NCBI RefSeq assembly: GCF_000445065.1
Contig: NZ_ATHO01000098.1
Span: 1-42,851 of the forward strand
Reading direction: 5' to 3'
Length of the DNA: 42,851 bases
DNA from: Sphingobium quisquiliarum P25
GTDB taxonomy: Bacteria > Pseudomonadota > Alphaproteobacteria > Sphingomonadales > Sphingomonadaceae
The notes below the pieces were generated by a model. The model had not been told where the DNA came from. It did no database searches and saw only the letters and a list, made by a program, of their open reading frames with translations. The number at the start of each line of letters is the position of its first letter. Position 1 is the stretch's first letter. Below, one piece after another: positions 7,235-15,757 of the stretch. A program made the translations under genes and the position numbers.

Positions 7235-8419
7235 ATGAGCACGAAACCCTTGAATGCCGCGCGCCTCGCAACGGGCCTGCCGCTCATCGCGGCGCTTGGG
7301 TTGCTGGGCGGCTGCGCCGACATGGTCGTGATGAACCCGACCGGCGATATCGCCATGCAGCAGCGCAACCTCATCCTCTTCGCGACGGGCGTGATGCTGC
7401 TCATCATCGTGCCGGTGATCGCGCTGACGGTCTGGTTCGCCTGGAAATACCGGCGCGGCAATCCCGACAAGGTCTATGATCCCAGTTTCGATCATTCCAC
7501 CACTCTGGAACTGGTGATCTGGTCCTGTCCGTTGCTCATCATCATCGCCCTTTCGGCGGTTACCTGGACCAGCACCCATCTTCTCGACCCCTTCCGCCCG
7601 ATCGAGCGGATCGCGCCGGGCAGGCCGGTGACGCCGGACATGAAGACGCTCGACGTGCAGGTCGTCGCACTCGACTGGAAATGGCTGTTCATCTATCCCG
7701 AACAGGGGATCGCGACAGTCAATGAACTGGCGCTGCCGGTGGATGTGCCGGTGCGCTTCTCCATCACCTCGACAAGCCAGTTCAACACATTCTACGCGCC
7801 GACGCTCGCAGGCATGATCTATGCGATGCCGGGCATGGATTCGAAGCTCCATGCGGTGCTCAACAAGCCCGGCGAAAGCTGGGGCTATTCGGGCAACTAT
7901 ACCGGCCGGGGCTATGCCGACATGCGCTTCAAGTTGCGCGGGATGTCCCAGGCCGATTTCGACGCCTGGGTGGCAGGCATCAAGGGAAGGGGCGGGGCGT
8001 CCCTGGAGACGGCCAGCTATCTCGCGCTGGAAAAGCCGAGTGAGAAGTCCCCCGTCATGTATTTCGCGAATGTGATGCCGGGGCTGTTCGACCGCGCGGT
8101 CAATATGTGCGTCGATCCGCGCAAGACCTGCATGGCCGAAACAATGCGCCGAGATATGGAGCGGGCAGGGGGGCATCCCCATAATCGCGAGATCGGGTCG
8201 GGCACCGCGCCTGGACGCGGGTCCATGCCTCATCATGGAGAAAAGCCGGTGCCCGCGCTGGAGAAGGAGCCGGAGGAAAAAGGCTCGGGGCCCAACGTCA
8301 CCAAGCCTGCTCAACCCGGAACGCCTGGAGAAAGGAAGCCGGGCGACCAGCGCAATCGCGATATGTCCGCCAATGATCTGCCGCCCATGCCTGGCGCACC
8401 GCGCGCCGGTCTGGGCTGA
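7235..8419 (+). CDS. cyoA: Cytochrome bo3 ubiquinol oxidase subunit II
   Basis: A 394-residue subunit II of the quinol oxidase. It begins with a lipoprotein signal ending in LLGGC (Cys at about residue 28). Two membrane helices follow ([22 protein letters not shown] and [19 protein letters not shown]), then the periplasmic cupredoxin-like domain. That domain includes [23 protein letters not shown] and [21 protein letters not shown]. As in quinol oxidases, the CuA ligands are absent. Unusually, after residue about 295 there is a 90-100 residue low-complexity tail rich in His, Pro, Gly, Glu and Lys. This is longer than E. coli CyoA, which has only a short tail. The start at 7235 is chosen because the lipobox then falls at normal distance. 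First gene of cyoABCD. Confidence 0.95.
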   Translation: MSTKPLNAARLATGLPLIAALGLLGGCADMVVMNPTGDIAMQQRNLILFATGVMLLIIVPVIALTVWFAWKYRRGNPDKVYDPSFDHSTTLELVIWSCPLLIIIALSAVTWTSTHLLDPFRPIERIAPGRPVTPDMKTLDVQVVALDWKWLFIYPEQGIATVNELALPVDVPVRFSITSTSQFNTFYAPTLAGMIYAMPGMDSKLHAVLNKPGESWGYSGNYTGRGYADMRFKLRGMSQADFDAWVAGIKGRGGASLETASYLALEKPSEKSPVMYFANVMPGLFDRAVNMCVDPRKTCMAETMRRDMERAGGHPHNREIGSGTAPGRGSMPHHGEKPVPALEKEPEEKGSGPNVTKPAQPGTPGERKPGDQRNRDMSANDLPPMPGAPRAGLG

Positions 8420-8439
8420 ACTTTGCTGCCGGGATAGCC

Positions 8440-10440
8440 ATGACCGAACACAGCCTCGCCAAGACGATCTTCGGCCGCCTGACCTGGGAATCCTTCCCCG
8501 TCCATGAGCCGATCCTGCTCACCACATTCGTTGTGGTCCTGCTGCTGGGGCTGGGGATTATCGGCGCGGTCACGCGATACCGGCTGTGGGGCTATTTGTG
8601 GAAGGAATGGTTCACGACCGTCGATCACAAGAAGATCGGCATCATGTACATGATCCTGGGCATCATCATGCTGCTGCGCGGCTTTGCCGACGCCCTGATG
8701 ATGCGCCTCCAGCAGGCGATCGCCTTCGCGCCGAACGAAGGCTATCTGCCCGCGCATCATTACGACCAGATCTTCACCGCGCACGGCACGATCATGATCT
8801 TCTTCGTGGCGATCCCGCTGATCGTGGGGATCGTCAATTTCGTGATGCCGTTGCAGATCGGCGCGCGCGACGTCGCCTTTCCCTTCCTCAATTCCTTGAG
8901 CTTCTGGCTCACGGCCGCGGGCGCGATACTGGTGATGACATCGCTGTTCGTGGGCGAATTCGCGCGGACGGGCTGGCTGTCCTATGCGCCGCTGGCGGAG
9001 CTTGATTATAGCCCCGACACGGGCGTCGACTATTATCTATGGGCGTTGCAGATAGCAGGCGTCGGCACCACCCTGTCGGCGATCAACATGGTCGCCACCA
9101 TCATCAAGATGCGCGCGCCGGGCATGACGATGATGAAGATGCCGGTCTTCTGCTGGACCGCGCTCTGCTCCAACGTGCTGGCGATCGCCATATTCCCGGC
9201 ACTGACGGCCGCGTTCTTCCTGCTGATGCTCGACCGTTATGTGGGCACCAACTTCTTCACCAACGACCTCGGCGGCGCGCCGATGATGTATTGGAACATG
9301 GTGTGGATCTGGGGCCATCCAGAAGTCTATGTGCTGGTCCTGCCCGCCTTCGGCATCTATTCCGAAATCGTTTCGACCTTCACGGGCAAGCGGCTGTTCG
9401 GCTATTCCTCCATGGTCTACGCGACCGTGGTCATCACCATCCTGTCCTATCTCGTCTGGCTGCACCATTTCTTCACCATGGGGGCGGGGCCCAGCGTCAA
9501 CAGCTTCTTCGGCATCGCGACGATGGTGATTTCGATTCCGACCGGGGCGAAGATCTTCAACTGGCTTTTCACCATGTATCGCGGCGACATCCGGTTCGAA
9601 TTGCCGATGATGTGGGTCGTCGCCTTCATGATCACCTTCGTCATCGGCGGCATGACCGGCGTGCTGCTGGCGATCCCGCCGGCGGACTTCGTGCTGCACA
9701 ACTCGCTGTTTCTGGTCACTCATTTCCACAATGTGATCATCGGCGGCGTGGTCTTCGGCCTGTTCGCGGCGATGGTCTACTGGTTCCCCAAGGCTTTCGG
9801 TTTCAAGCTAGACCCCTTCTGGGGCAAGGTGGCGTTCTGGGGCTGGGTGATCGGCTATTGGGTCGCCTGGATGCCGCTCTATTTTCCGGGGCTCATGGGC
9901 GTGACCCGGCGGGTGCGCTACTTCCATGATCCCGCTCTCCAGCCTTGGTTCGTCGTCGCATTCATCGGCGCGCTCATCATCCTCGTGGGCATATTGGGCT
10001 TCGTCATGAGCATCGTCATGGGCTTCGTGAAGCGGCGGCAGCTTGCCGACACGACCGGCGATCCCTGGGACGGCCGGACGCTGGAATGGTCGACCAGTTC
10101 TCCCCCGCCGCCCTATAATTTCGCCTTCACGCCGATGGTTCATGACCTCGACGCCTGGTATGACATGAAGGTGCGCGGCTATGAACGGCCTGCCCAGGGT
10201 TTCCGGCCGATCCACATGCCGCGCAATACGGGGGCAGGGGTGATCCTGTCTGGCCTCGCGCTCGTCCTCGGCTTCGCAATGGTCTGGTATATGTGGTGGC
10301 TTGCGGCGCTGAGCTTCGTCGGCCTGCTGGCCGTCGCCATCGGGCATACCTTCAACATGAAGCGCGACTATTACATCCCGGCCGAGGAGGTCGCGCGGAC
10401 GGAAAGCAAGCGCCTGCCGCTTGCGGCGGCGGAGGCCTGA
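8440..10440 (+). CDS. cyoB: Cytochrome bo3 ubiquinol oxidase subunit I
   Basis: A 666-residue catalytic subunit that reduces O2 to water with quinol electrons and pumps protons. The heme and copper ligands are visible in order. [10 protein letters not shown] carries the low-spin heme His and [12 protein letters not shown] the CuB His and cross-linked Tyr. LHHFFTMG carries the two CuB His, and [10 protein letters not shown] the heme o3 and low-spin heme His. About 15 membrane helices and the usual length (E. coli 663) indicate an intact protein. It begins 20 bases after cyoA and ends 2 bases before cyoC, so it is translationally linked. The heme O synthase gene cyoE is not in the visible operon and must be elsewhere. 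Confidence 0.97.
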   Translation: MTEHSLAKTIFGRLTWESFPVHEPILLTTFVVVLLLGLGIIGAVTRYRLWGYLWKEWFTTVDHKKIGIMYMILGIIMLLRGFADALMMRLQQAIAFAPNEGYLPAHHYDQIFTAHGTIMIFFVAIPLIVGIVNFVMPLQIGARDVAFPFLNSLSFWLTAAGAILVMTSLFVGEFARTGWLSYAPLAELDYSPDTGVDYYLWALQIAGVGTTLSAINMVATIIKMRAPGMTMMKMPVFCWTALCSNVLAIAIFPALTAAFFLLMLDRYVGTNFFTNDLGGAPMMYWNMVWIWGHPEVYVLVLPAFGIYSEIVSTFTGKRLFGYSSMVYATVVITILSYLVWLHHFFTMGAGPSVNSFFGIATMVISIPTGAKIFNWLFTMYRGDIRFELPMMWVVAFMITFVIGGMTGVLLAIPPADFVLHNSLFLVTHFHNVIIGGVVFGLFAAMVYWFPKAFGFKLDPFWGKVAFWGWVIGYWVAWMPLYFPGLMGVTRRVRYFHDPALQPWFVVAFIGALIILVGILGFVMSIVMGFVKRRQLADTTGDPWDGRTLEWSTSSPPPPYNFAFTPMVHDLDAWYDMKVRGYERPAQGFRPIHMPRNTGAGVILSGLALVLGFAMVWYMWWLAALSFVGLLAVAIGHTFNMKRDYYIPAEEVARTESKRLPLAAAEA

Positions 10441-10442
10441 CG

Positions 10443-11078
10443 ATGACCGACCATGCGCTCCAGAGCAATGGCGAGGCTGTGACCTGGCATCTGGCCGAAG
10501 CGGAGGATCACGACCACGGCGGCAATGGCGCGACGATCCTGGGCTTCTGGATCTATCTGATGAGCGACGCGCTCATCTTCGCCTCGCTGTTCGCGATGTT
10601 CGGCGTGGTGAGCACCAGCTATGCGGGCGGGCCCGTCCCGCGCGAGATATTCGACCTTGAACTTGTCGCGCTGAACACCGCGCTGCTGCTCGCCTCGTCC
10701 ATCACTTTCGGGGAAGCGATGCCGCATATGGAGGCGGGACGGGTAGGGCCGACGCGCTTCTGGCTGGCGATCACCGGGCTTCTGGGCGCTGGCTTCATTG
10801 CTATCGAGCTTTACGAGTTCGCCCATCTGATCGCGGAAGGCGCGGGGCCGCAGCGCAGCGCGTTCCTCTCCGCCTTCTTCACGCTGGTGGGCACGCATGG
10901 CGCGCATGTGACGGTGGGCCTGATCTGGATCGTGGTCATGCTGATCCAGCTTGGGCGGCATGGTCTGTCCCTGCCGATGAAGCGCCGCCTCATCTGCCTG
11001 TCCATGTTCTGGCACTTCCTCGACATCATCTGGATCGGCGTCTTCACCTTCGTCTATTTGTACGGAGTTCTCCGTTGA
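10443..11078 (+). CDS. cyoC: Cytochrome bo3 ubiquinol oxidase subunit III
   Basis: A 211-residue membrane subunit III with five helices, typical CyoC length. Recognisable stretches are TILGFWIYLMSDALIFASLFA, ELVALNTALLLASSITFGEAM and LVGTHGAHVTVGLIWIVVM, and the C-terminal WHFLDIIWIGVFTFVYLYG. It stabilises subunit I and its proton pathway. ATG 10443 is preceded by GGAGG at 7 bases, inside the end of cyoB. The stop TGA (11076-11078) overlaps the proposed TTG start of cyoD. The histidine-rich N-terminus (EAEDHDHGGNG) is common in this subunit. Confidence 0.96.
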   Translation: MTDHALQSNGEAVTWHLAEAEDHDHGGNGATILGFWIYLMSDALIFASLFAMFGVVSTSYAGGPVPREIFDLELVALNTALLLASSITFGEAMPHMEAGRVGPTRFWLAITGLLGAGFIAIELYEFAHLIAEGAGPQRSAFLSAFFTLVGTHGAHVTVGLIWIVVMLIQLGRHGLSLPMKRRLICLSMFWHFLDIIWIGVFTFVYLYGVLR

Positions 11079-11458
11079 GCAGCACCGACACCCATATGGA
11101 TCCGGCCCTTCACAGCCATGGCGACACCCATGGGCATGGCAGCCGCCGCGGCTACCGCATCGGCACTGTGCTGGCGATCCTGCTCACATTCCTGCCCTTC
11201 TGGCTGGTCATGAGCGGCGTGTTGCAGGACCGGCAGACGACCGCGATCCTGATCTTCGCCATGGCGCTGATCCAGATCGTCGTCCATGTCGTCTGCTTCC
11301 TGCATCTCGACACCCGGTCGGAAGGGGGGTGGACGCTGCTGGCCTTCCTGTTCACCGCCGTGATCGTCGTCCTGACGATCGGCGGATCGATCTGGATCAT
11401 GTATCACCTGAACACAAACATGATGCCGATGCCGGACATGGGGGCGCCGCCGCAATAG
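11075..11458 (+). CDS. cyoD: Cytochrome bo3 ubiquinol oxidase subunit IV
   Basis: A 127-residue subunit IV with three membrane helices: IGTVLAILLTFLPFWLVMS, AILIFAMALIQIVVHVVCFLHL and TLLAFLFTAVIVVLTIGGSIWI. It starts with a His-rich segment. The start is taken as TTG at 11075, because GGAG lies 7 bases upstream and it overlaps the cyoC stop (TTGA). An ATG at 11096 is the conservative alternative. It completes cyoABCD. The HIGH-like stretch QIVVHVVCFLHLD is typical of CyoD. Confidence 0.93.
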   Translation: MSSTDTHMDPALHSHGDTHGHGSRRGYRIGTVLAILLTFLPFWLVMSGVLQDRQTTAILIFAMALIQIVVHVVCFLHLDTRSEGGWTLLAFLFTAVIVVLTIGGSIWIMYHLNTNMMPMPDMGAPPQ

Positions 11459-11495
11459 GTCCGCGCTCCTCCCGCAGCAGTAAAGCGCAATTATC

Positions 11496-11942
11496 CTAAA
11501 GATTGGCTCGAAGCGCCGCCGGTCCAGCCGTTCGGGAAGGCGAAGCCCTTTCCTGCGCGGGAGGCAGGATATCCGCCAGGGTGAAGCGCTCCAGGGTCGT
11601 GATGAAGGCGTCGGCCGCCCGGTCGAGCACGGCCGGAAGCCTGCACCGCCGCGCCAGCTTGCAACCTCCGCAATCGACCATCGGGCATCGCGGCTCTGTC
11701 GTGCGGACAATGTCGGCAAGGTTGATGTCGTGCGGATCGCGCGCCAGGCGAATGCCGCCTCCACGTCCTCTTGCCGCATCGACGATGCCCGCATGTACCA
11801 GCCGGTTCACGACCTTCATCAAATGACTGTGCGAAATGTCCTGCGCCGCAGCTACCTGCGCGATCTGCGTGCGTTCCCCGCCCCGCGCGGCGAGGTCGAT
11901 GAGCAGGCGGAATGCGTAGTCGGTGTGACGGGTGAGCTGCAT
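11496..11942 (-). CDS. nsrR: Rrf2-family Fe-S regulator, NsrR-like nitric-oxide sensor
   Basis: A 148-residue winged-helix regulator starting MQLTRHTDYAFRLLIDLA, the standard NsrR/Rrf2 opening. The recognition helix is SHSHLMKVVNRLVHAGIVDAARGRGGGIRLA. The cluster-binding cysteines are Cys91, Cys94 and Cys100 in VDCGGCKLARRCRL, with an extra Cys86. E. coli NsrR has C-x4-C-x5-C-RL, here C-x2-C-x5-C-RL. The protein would hold an Fe-S cluster and lose DNA binding when NO reacts with it. It is divergent from hcp with an NsrR-like operator between them, which is the usual NsrR target arrangement. The start 11942 fits the family N-terminus; an upstream TTG at 11987 would run through the palindrome. 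The assignment to NsrR rather than another Rrf2 member rests mainly on context. Confidence 0.8.
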   Translation of the reverse strand: MQLTRHTDYAFRLLIDLAARGGERTQIAQVAAAQDISHSHLMKVVNRLVHAGIVDAARGRGGGIRLARDPHDINLADIVRTTEPRCPMVDCGGCKLARRCRLPAVLDRAADAFITTLERFTLADILPPAQERASPSRTAGPAALRANL

Positions 11943-11975
11943 GACGCAAGCTATGTCACGCCTCATGCTCTGCCG

Positions 11976-11993
11976 ATTTGATTCCAATCAAAT
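11976..11993. promoter_or_regulatory. FNR/Anr box in the nsrR-hcp intergenic region
   Basis: Perfect 18-bp palindrome ATTTGATTCCAATCAAAT containing an exact TTGAT-N4-ATCAA FNR/Anr box (11978-11991). Its centre is 41-42 bases before the predicted hcp transcription start near 12026, the class II activation position. FNR would switch hcp on when oxygen is low. Confidence 0.75.
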
Positions 11994-12014
11994 GCTTCTT
12001 TGAGAATCAGGCCT

Positions 12015-12037
12015 AAGTGGAATTTCATATTCAACTT
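12015..12037. promoter_or_regulatory. NsrR-like operator upstream of hcp
   Basis: A 23-bp imperfect palindrome AAGTGGAATTT-N-ATATTCAACTT, read on either strand. Its complement matches 16 of 22 defined positions of the enterobacterial NsrR consensus AAGATGYATTT-N-AAATACATCTT (counted by eye). It lies 17 bases upstream of the hcp start codon and overlaps the expected transcription start, where a bound NsrR would repress. Confidence 0.65.
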
Positions 12038-12053
12038 TAGGAAGGCTTGCAGA

Positions 12054-13694
12054 ATGTACTGCGTGCAATGCGAACAAAGCAACAAGGGCGGTTGCGCCGT
12101 CAAAGCCGGGTCTTGCGGCAAGACCGCCGAGGTTGCTGACATGCAGGACGTGCTGCTGCGCGTTATGCAGGGGGTTTCGGTTTATGCCGACCGTGCGGCG
12201 CGCAAGGGCGGCAGGGACGCGGCGGTCGACGCTTTCACTCCGCATGCCTGGTTCACCACGCTCACCAATGTCAATTTCGACGCGGACCGCTTCGCCGCGC
12301 TGATCGCCGAAGCGCTGGCCATGCGCGACCGGGCGAAAGAATGCGCGCTCAAGGCCGGGGCAGACCTGAACGGCCTTCCCGAACCAGCGGCATGGAACCC
12401 CGGAACGACCCCCAGCGAGCTGGCCGCCGCAGCTCCCTTCGCAGCCATTCAGCGGTTCATGGACCGTGACGGTCCTTCGATCGTCGGCCTGCGCAACCTC
12501 ATCCTCTATGGTCTCAAGGGCACTGCCGCCTATTCGGAACATGCCCGCGTGCTTGGGACGGAGGAAGACGCGGTATCCGCCGAATTTCACCGCATCGCCG
12601 CGTTCCTGGCGAGCGACCCCGCCGATGCCGATGCGCTGATTGCCGAGGCGCTGGCGGTGGGTGCGCTCAACCTCAAGGTCATGGAATTGCTCGATGCAGC
12701 CAACACCGGACGCTTCGGCCATCCCGAGGTCACGATGGTGCGGATGAGCCCGGTGAAGGGCAAGGCGCTTCTGGTTTCGGGTCACGACATGGGCGATCTC
12801 GAAGCGATTCTGGAGCAGACCCAGGGTAGTGGCATCAATGTCTATACCCATGGTGAGCTGCTCCCCGCGAACAGCTATCCCGGCCTGAAGAAATATCCGC
12901 ACCTCGCGGGCAATTATGGTGGCGCGTGGCAGGATCAGCAGAAAGATTTCGCAGCCTTTCCGGGCGCGATCATCATGACGTCGAACTGCCTGATCAATCC
13001 TGAGATCAAAGGCTATGCCGACCGGCTGTTCACCGCTGGACCGGTAGGCTGGAATGGCGTGCGCCATATCGAGAATCACGATTTCCGCCCCGCCATCGAA
13101 TGCGCGCTCAGCCTGCCGGGCTTTATGGAAGACGCGCCGGAGCGCCGCATCGCCGCGGGATTTGCCCGCAATACGGTGATGGGAGTCGCCGATACGCTGC
13201 TGGGCATGATCAAGGCGGGGGATGTCAAGAATCTGTTCCTGATCGGCGGTTGCGACGGCGCACGGCCGGGCCGCAACTATTTCCATGACCTTGCCGTGGC
13301 GGCGCCCAAGGACAGCCTGCTGCTGACGCTGGGTTGCGGCAAGTTCCGCTTCAACCAGGAGGAACTGGGCGACATCAACGGCATTCCGAGGGTGCTCGAC
13401 ATGGGTCAGTGCAACGATGCCTATTCAGCGATCCAGGTCGCGATCGCGGTTGCCGGAGCGCTCGGATGCGGGATCAACGACTTGCCGCTCCATTATGCGA
13501 TCAGCTGGTTCGAGCAGAAGGCCACCGCCGTGCTGCTGACCATGCTTCACCTGGGCATCAAGCGCATTCACCTGGGGCCGACGCTGCCTCAATTCCTGAC
13601 GCCAGAGGTGCTCGCAGTGCTGGTGGAGAAGTTCGACATCCGCCCCACCGGCGATGTTCAGGAAGACCTCTCCCGCATGCTGAAAGCAGCCTGA
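12054..13694 (+). CDS. hcp: Hybrid-cluster protein (hydroxylamine reductase / NO-response)
   Basis: A 546-residue hybrid-cluster protein, which reduces hydroxylamine and acts in NO detoxification. The N-terminal cubane cysteines are Cys3, Cys6, Cys14 and Cys21 (C-x2-C-x7-C-x6-C). The hybrid-cluster ligands all appear in order: His244 (SGHDMGDL), Glu268 (YTHGELLP), Cys312 (TSNCLINP), Cys400 (IGGCDGARP), Cys428 (TLGCGKF), Cys453 (GQCNDAYS), Glu487 and Lys489 (WFEQKA). The enzyme therefore looks complete. The start 12054 has AGGAAGG about 11 bases upstream. It is divergent from an nsrR-like gene. The intergenic region holds an FNR box and an NsrR-like operator, so expression probably needs low oxygen plus NO. 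No hcr reductase partner is adjacent. Confidence 0.95.
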   Translation: MYCVQCEQSNKGGCAVKAGSCGKTAEVADMQDVLLRVMQGVSVYADRAARKGGRDAAVDAFTPHAWFTTLTNVNFDADRFAALIAEALAMRDRAKECALKAGADLNGLPEPAAWNPGTTPSELAAAAPFAAIQRFMDRDGPSIVGLRNLILYGLKGTAAYSEHARVLGTEEDAVSAEFHRIAAFLASDPADADALIAEALAVGALNLKVMELLDAANTGRFGHPEVTMVRMSPVKGKALLVSGHDMGDLEAILEQTQGSGINVYTHGELLPANSYPGLKKYPHLAGNYGGAWQDQQKDFAAFPGAIIMTSNCLINPEIKGYADRLFTAGPVGWNGVRHIENHDFRPAIECALSLPGFMEDAPERRIAAGFARNTVMGVADTLLGMIKAGDVKNLFLIGGCDGARPGRNYFHDLAVAAPKDSLLLTLGCGKFRFNQEELGDINGIPRVLDMGQCNDAYSAIQVAIAVAGALGCGINDLPLHYAISWFEQKATAVLLTMLHLGIKRIHLGPTLPQFLTPEVLAVLVEKFDIRPTGDVQEDLSRMLKAA

Positions 13695-13755
13695 CGGCCG
13701 GGCCGGATTTGCGAAGCTCTCCCTTCGCGCCCGGTTCACTGACGCTGGAGAGCGC

Positions 13756-13781
13756 GGCGTCCCGCCATCGTGCGGGACGCC
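13756..13781. terminator. Bidirectional hairpin between hcp and uspA-like gene
   Basis: Perfect 10-bp stem GGCGTCCCGC / GCGGGACGCC with loop CATCGT in the 95-base gap between the convergent hcp and UspA genes. No long T-run is seen on either side. Confidence 0.65.
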
Positions 13782-13789
13782 AGTCGCGT

Positions 13790-14239
13790 TCAGGGCACGA
13801 CAAGCACCGGAATCCGGCTGTTGTTAAGCACCTCCGACGTCTTGCTGCCGAGCATGAGACGCTTGATCCCCCGCCGTCCGTGCGAGGCCATGACGATCAG
13901 ACCGCACCCGCGCGCCTGCGCTTGCCCGATGATAGCATCGGCGACCTGGGCGTCGGGTACATGCACCGTTTCCACCTCTATCCCGGTCTGCACCGCCGCC
14001 TGCTTGGCGGCATCGAGTATCGCGGTGGCCGAACTTTTCTGGCCTGCGGCATATTCGGCAAGCAGTTCATCGCTCAGCGCATAGTCGAAGCCGACGCCGC
14101 CGGCGTAGACAGGAAAGGGTTCGGTCACCGTGATAACGGTCGCCTTCGCGCCCAAGGCTTTTGCAAGCTCCAGACCTTGCAGCAATCCCTTGTGCGACAC
14201 TTCGGACCCGTCGGTGGAAATGAGAATATGACTGTACAT
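13790..14239 (-). CDS. Universal stress protein, UspA family
   Basis: A 149-residue Rossmann-like protein starting MYSHILISTDGSEVSHKGLL. Asp10 is the usual nucleotide-contacting Asp of Usp proteins. The C-terminal ASHGRRGIKRLMLGSKTSEVL has the glycine pattern of ATP-binding Usp members, and the protein ends IPVLVVP as family members do. GGAGG lies 7 bases upstream of ATG 14239. It converges with hcp, so the two are separately transcribed, but both belong to a stress and low-oxygen setting. Many Usp genes near hcp or FNR regulons are anaerobically induced; no clear FNR box was found in its own 5' region. The precise function is unknown, as for most Usp proteins. Confidence 0.9.
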   Translation of the reverse strand: MYSHILISTDGSEVSHKGLLQGLELAKALGAKATVITVTEPFPVYAGGVGFDYALSDELLAEYAAGQKSSATAILDAAKQAAVQTGIEVETVHVPDAQVADAIIGQAQARGCGLIVMASHGRRGIKRLMLGSKTSEVLNNSRIPVLVVP

Positions 14240-14422
14240 GGCCGATCCTCCATCCTTCTGCTGTAGCCGGGCCTTCAGTTCACCAATCCGTACGCGCCCC
14301 GTCAAGGGTGAGGCGTGTGCTGGGACAAAAGGGGTAGCGGCGTCCTGCCGGGCCTCCTTGAGGAAGAAGAAGGCGATAGAGCAGTTTGCCCACCGTTTTA
14401 AGCGTCTGTCCTTAGCGTCGTG

Positions 14423-15421
14423 CTACAGGAACCTCTCTCCCGCATGGTCGCGGAAAAGTTCGGCGTCGCGGACATAGTCAGACAGCACCTGCACCGATTT
14501 GTGGCGGCTGACATCCCGCATCTTGAAGATGCTCGCGCCTTGCCGGGCCGCTTCGGTCAGGAAACCGGACCGAAGGGAATGACCGGCGAACTCGGAAGGG
14601 TCAAGGCCGGCATCGGCGGCGCAGCGTTGAACCAGACGCGCGACGGCACGGTCGGACATCGGATCACTGGTCAATTCGCCAGCGCGGGTCAGGCGGCGGA
14701 AGAGGGGGCCTTCCTTATGCCCGGCGGACGCCATCCATTCCAGCAGCAGGGCTTTGGGCCGGATGCGGCGGCCTTCCGGGATCGCGATCACCGTGCCTTC
14801 GCCCGCCTGATCCGTCTTTGACCGGCCGATCAGCAGGCGCAGCCCTTCGGGCGGCAGTTCGACGTCGCTGACATCCAGAGCCACCAGTTCCGACCGGCGC
14901 AGGGCAGCCGCCATGCCGATCGCCAGCATGGCCCGGTCGCGCAGCGCGCGCAGGTCATCGCCCTTGATCGTTTGCAGCATATCGCGCAGCGCATCGGCAT
15001 CGGCGGGTTTCTTGCGCGTCTTGCGCGTGCCCATGGAGCTTCTTATGCCCGCCAGCACTTCCCGGATGACGCCTGATCCGGGCTGCTCCTGTGGCGGATC
15101 GAAACCGGCCTGGCGATGATGATAGCCGATCGCGGCGAGCCTGCGGCCGATGGTATTCGCCTTCGTGCCGGTATCGGCTTCCGAAGCGAGAAAGGTCGCG
15201 ACCGCGGGCGGTGTCGCGGGCAGGCTTTCCAATCCGCGCGCTTCGCACCAGCCGGTAAAGATCTTCCAGTCGGACGCATAAGCCCGCCGGGTTGCGGCCG
15301 ACCGGGATGCACGAGCATAGTCCGCCGCGCGCCCGGCTTCGGCATGCAGGATGTCGGGCAGCACCGGCTGCGGCACGGTGGCCGGAAGATTGTCGCCGTC
15401 GCGAGGATCGCCAATGCCCAT
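14423..15421 (-). CDS. Tyrosine-type site-specific recombinase (XerC-like)
   Basis: A 332-residue phage-integrase-family recombinase. Residues about 30-130 form the SAM-like core-binding domain (SAATRRAYASDWKIFTGWCEARG). The catalytic domain shows the expected residues in order: Arg in AALRRSELVAL, Lys in GRSKTDQAG, H-x-x-R in GHSLRSGFLTEAA, His in SRHKSVQ and nucleophile Tyr in LSDYVRDAELF. It is complete by those signs. The start at 15421 is an ATG with no clear ribosome-binding site. An 11-6-11 dif-like inverted repeat lies 39 bases upstream. The recombinase stands alone without a transposition partner or tRNA attachment site, so it may be a remnant of an integrated element or a domesticated recombinase. 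Confidence 0.9.
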   Translation of the reverse strand: MGIGDPRDGDNLPATVPQPVLPDILHAEAGRAADYARASRSAATRRAYASDWKIFTGWCEARGLESLPATPPAVATFLASEADTGTKANTIGRRLAAIGYHHRQAGFDPPQEQPGSGVIREVLAGIRSSMGTRKTRKKPADADALRDMLQTIKGDDLRALRDRAMLAIGMAAALRRSELVALDVSDVELPPEGLRLLIGRSKTDQAGEGTVIAIPEGRRIRPKALLLEWMASAGHKEGPLFRRLTRAGELTSDPMSDRAVARLVQRCAADAGLDPSEFAGHSLRSGFLTEAARQGASIFKMRDVSRHKSVQVLSDYVRDAELFRDHAGERFL

Positions 15422-15459
15422 TGCCGGACACTCTAGACCTCACTCATTATACCGTCAAT

Positions 15460-15493
15460 CTTATGTCCGAGAATCACACTTATCGGACATAAG
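15460..15493. repeat. dif-like 11-6-11 inverted repeat at the recombinase 5' end
   Basis: Two outer 11-base arms, CTTATGTCCGA (15460-15470) and TCGGACATAAG (15483-15493), are perfect inverted copies. With one mismatch they extend inward to 14 bases each, leaving the 6-base centre TCACAC at 15474-15479. Viewed as 11-6-11 the inner arms are ATGTCCGAGAA and TTATCGGACAT, the geometry of Xer/dif core sites. The right arm alone also contains CTTAT-N5-ATAAG. A site in the recombinase promoter region could be a recombination core, an autoregulatory operator, or both. The remaining intergenic stretch to 15730 shows only an AT-rich segment before the XRE gene and a short coding-like remnant. Confidence 0.55.
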
Positions 15494-15730
15494 GACAGGG
15501 CCCTCCGATCTTCATCGCGAGATCAGTCCTTCAAGAGTCGGCCCAGCATGGACTGAGAAATCGCCGTGACATCCATCTCTCCGCCCAGCTTGTGCCACCG
15601 CGTCGGCCAATCGAGCGCGTCCACAAGCGGAGAAGCTCATGGAGAAGCCGTGTTGGGAGAACTGCGAACTGCCGCGACCCCTTAATTCCGATCTGGCATA
15701 TTGCTGTTTAGCATGATAATATCCCTAAAC

Positions 15731-15747
15731 TGATGTATTAAACATCA
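15731..15747. promoter_or_regulatory. Candidate operator of the XRE regulator
   Basis: Inverted repeat TGATGT-ATTAA-ACATCA ending 10 bases before the XRE start codon, in an AT-rich stretch. It is a plausible autoregulatory site. No binding motif is known for this family member. Confidence 0.35.
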
Positions 15748-15757
15748 TTAAGGTGCT

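Noticed and set aside
11988..13286. 432-codon minus-strand frame opposite hcp
   Set aside because: Shadow of hcp, which has all cluster ligands.
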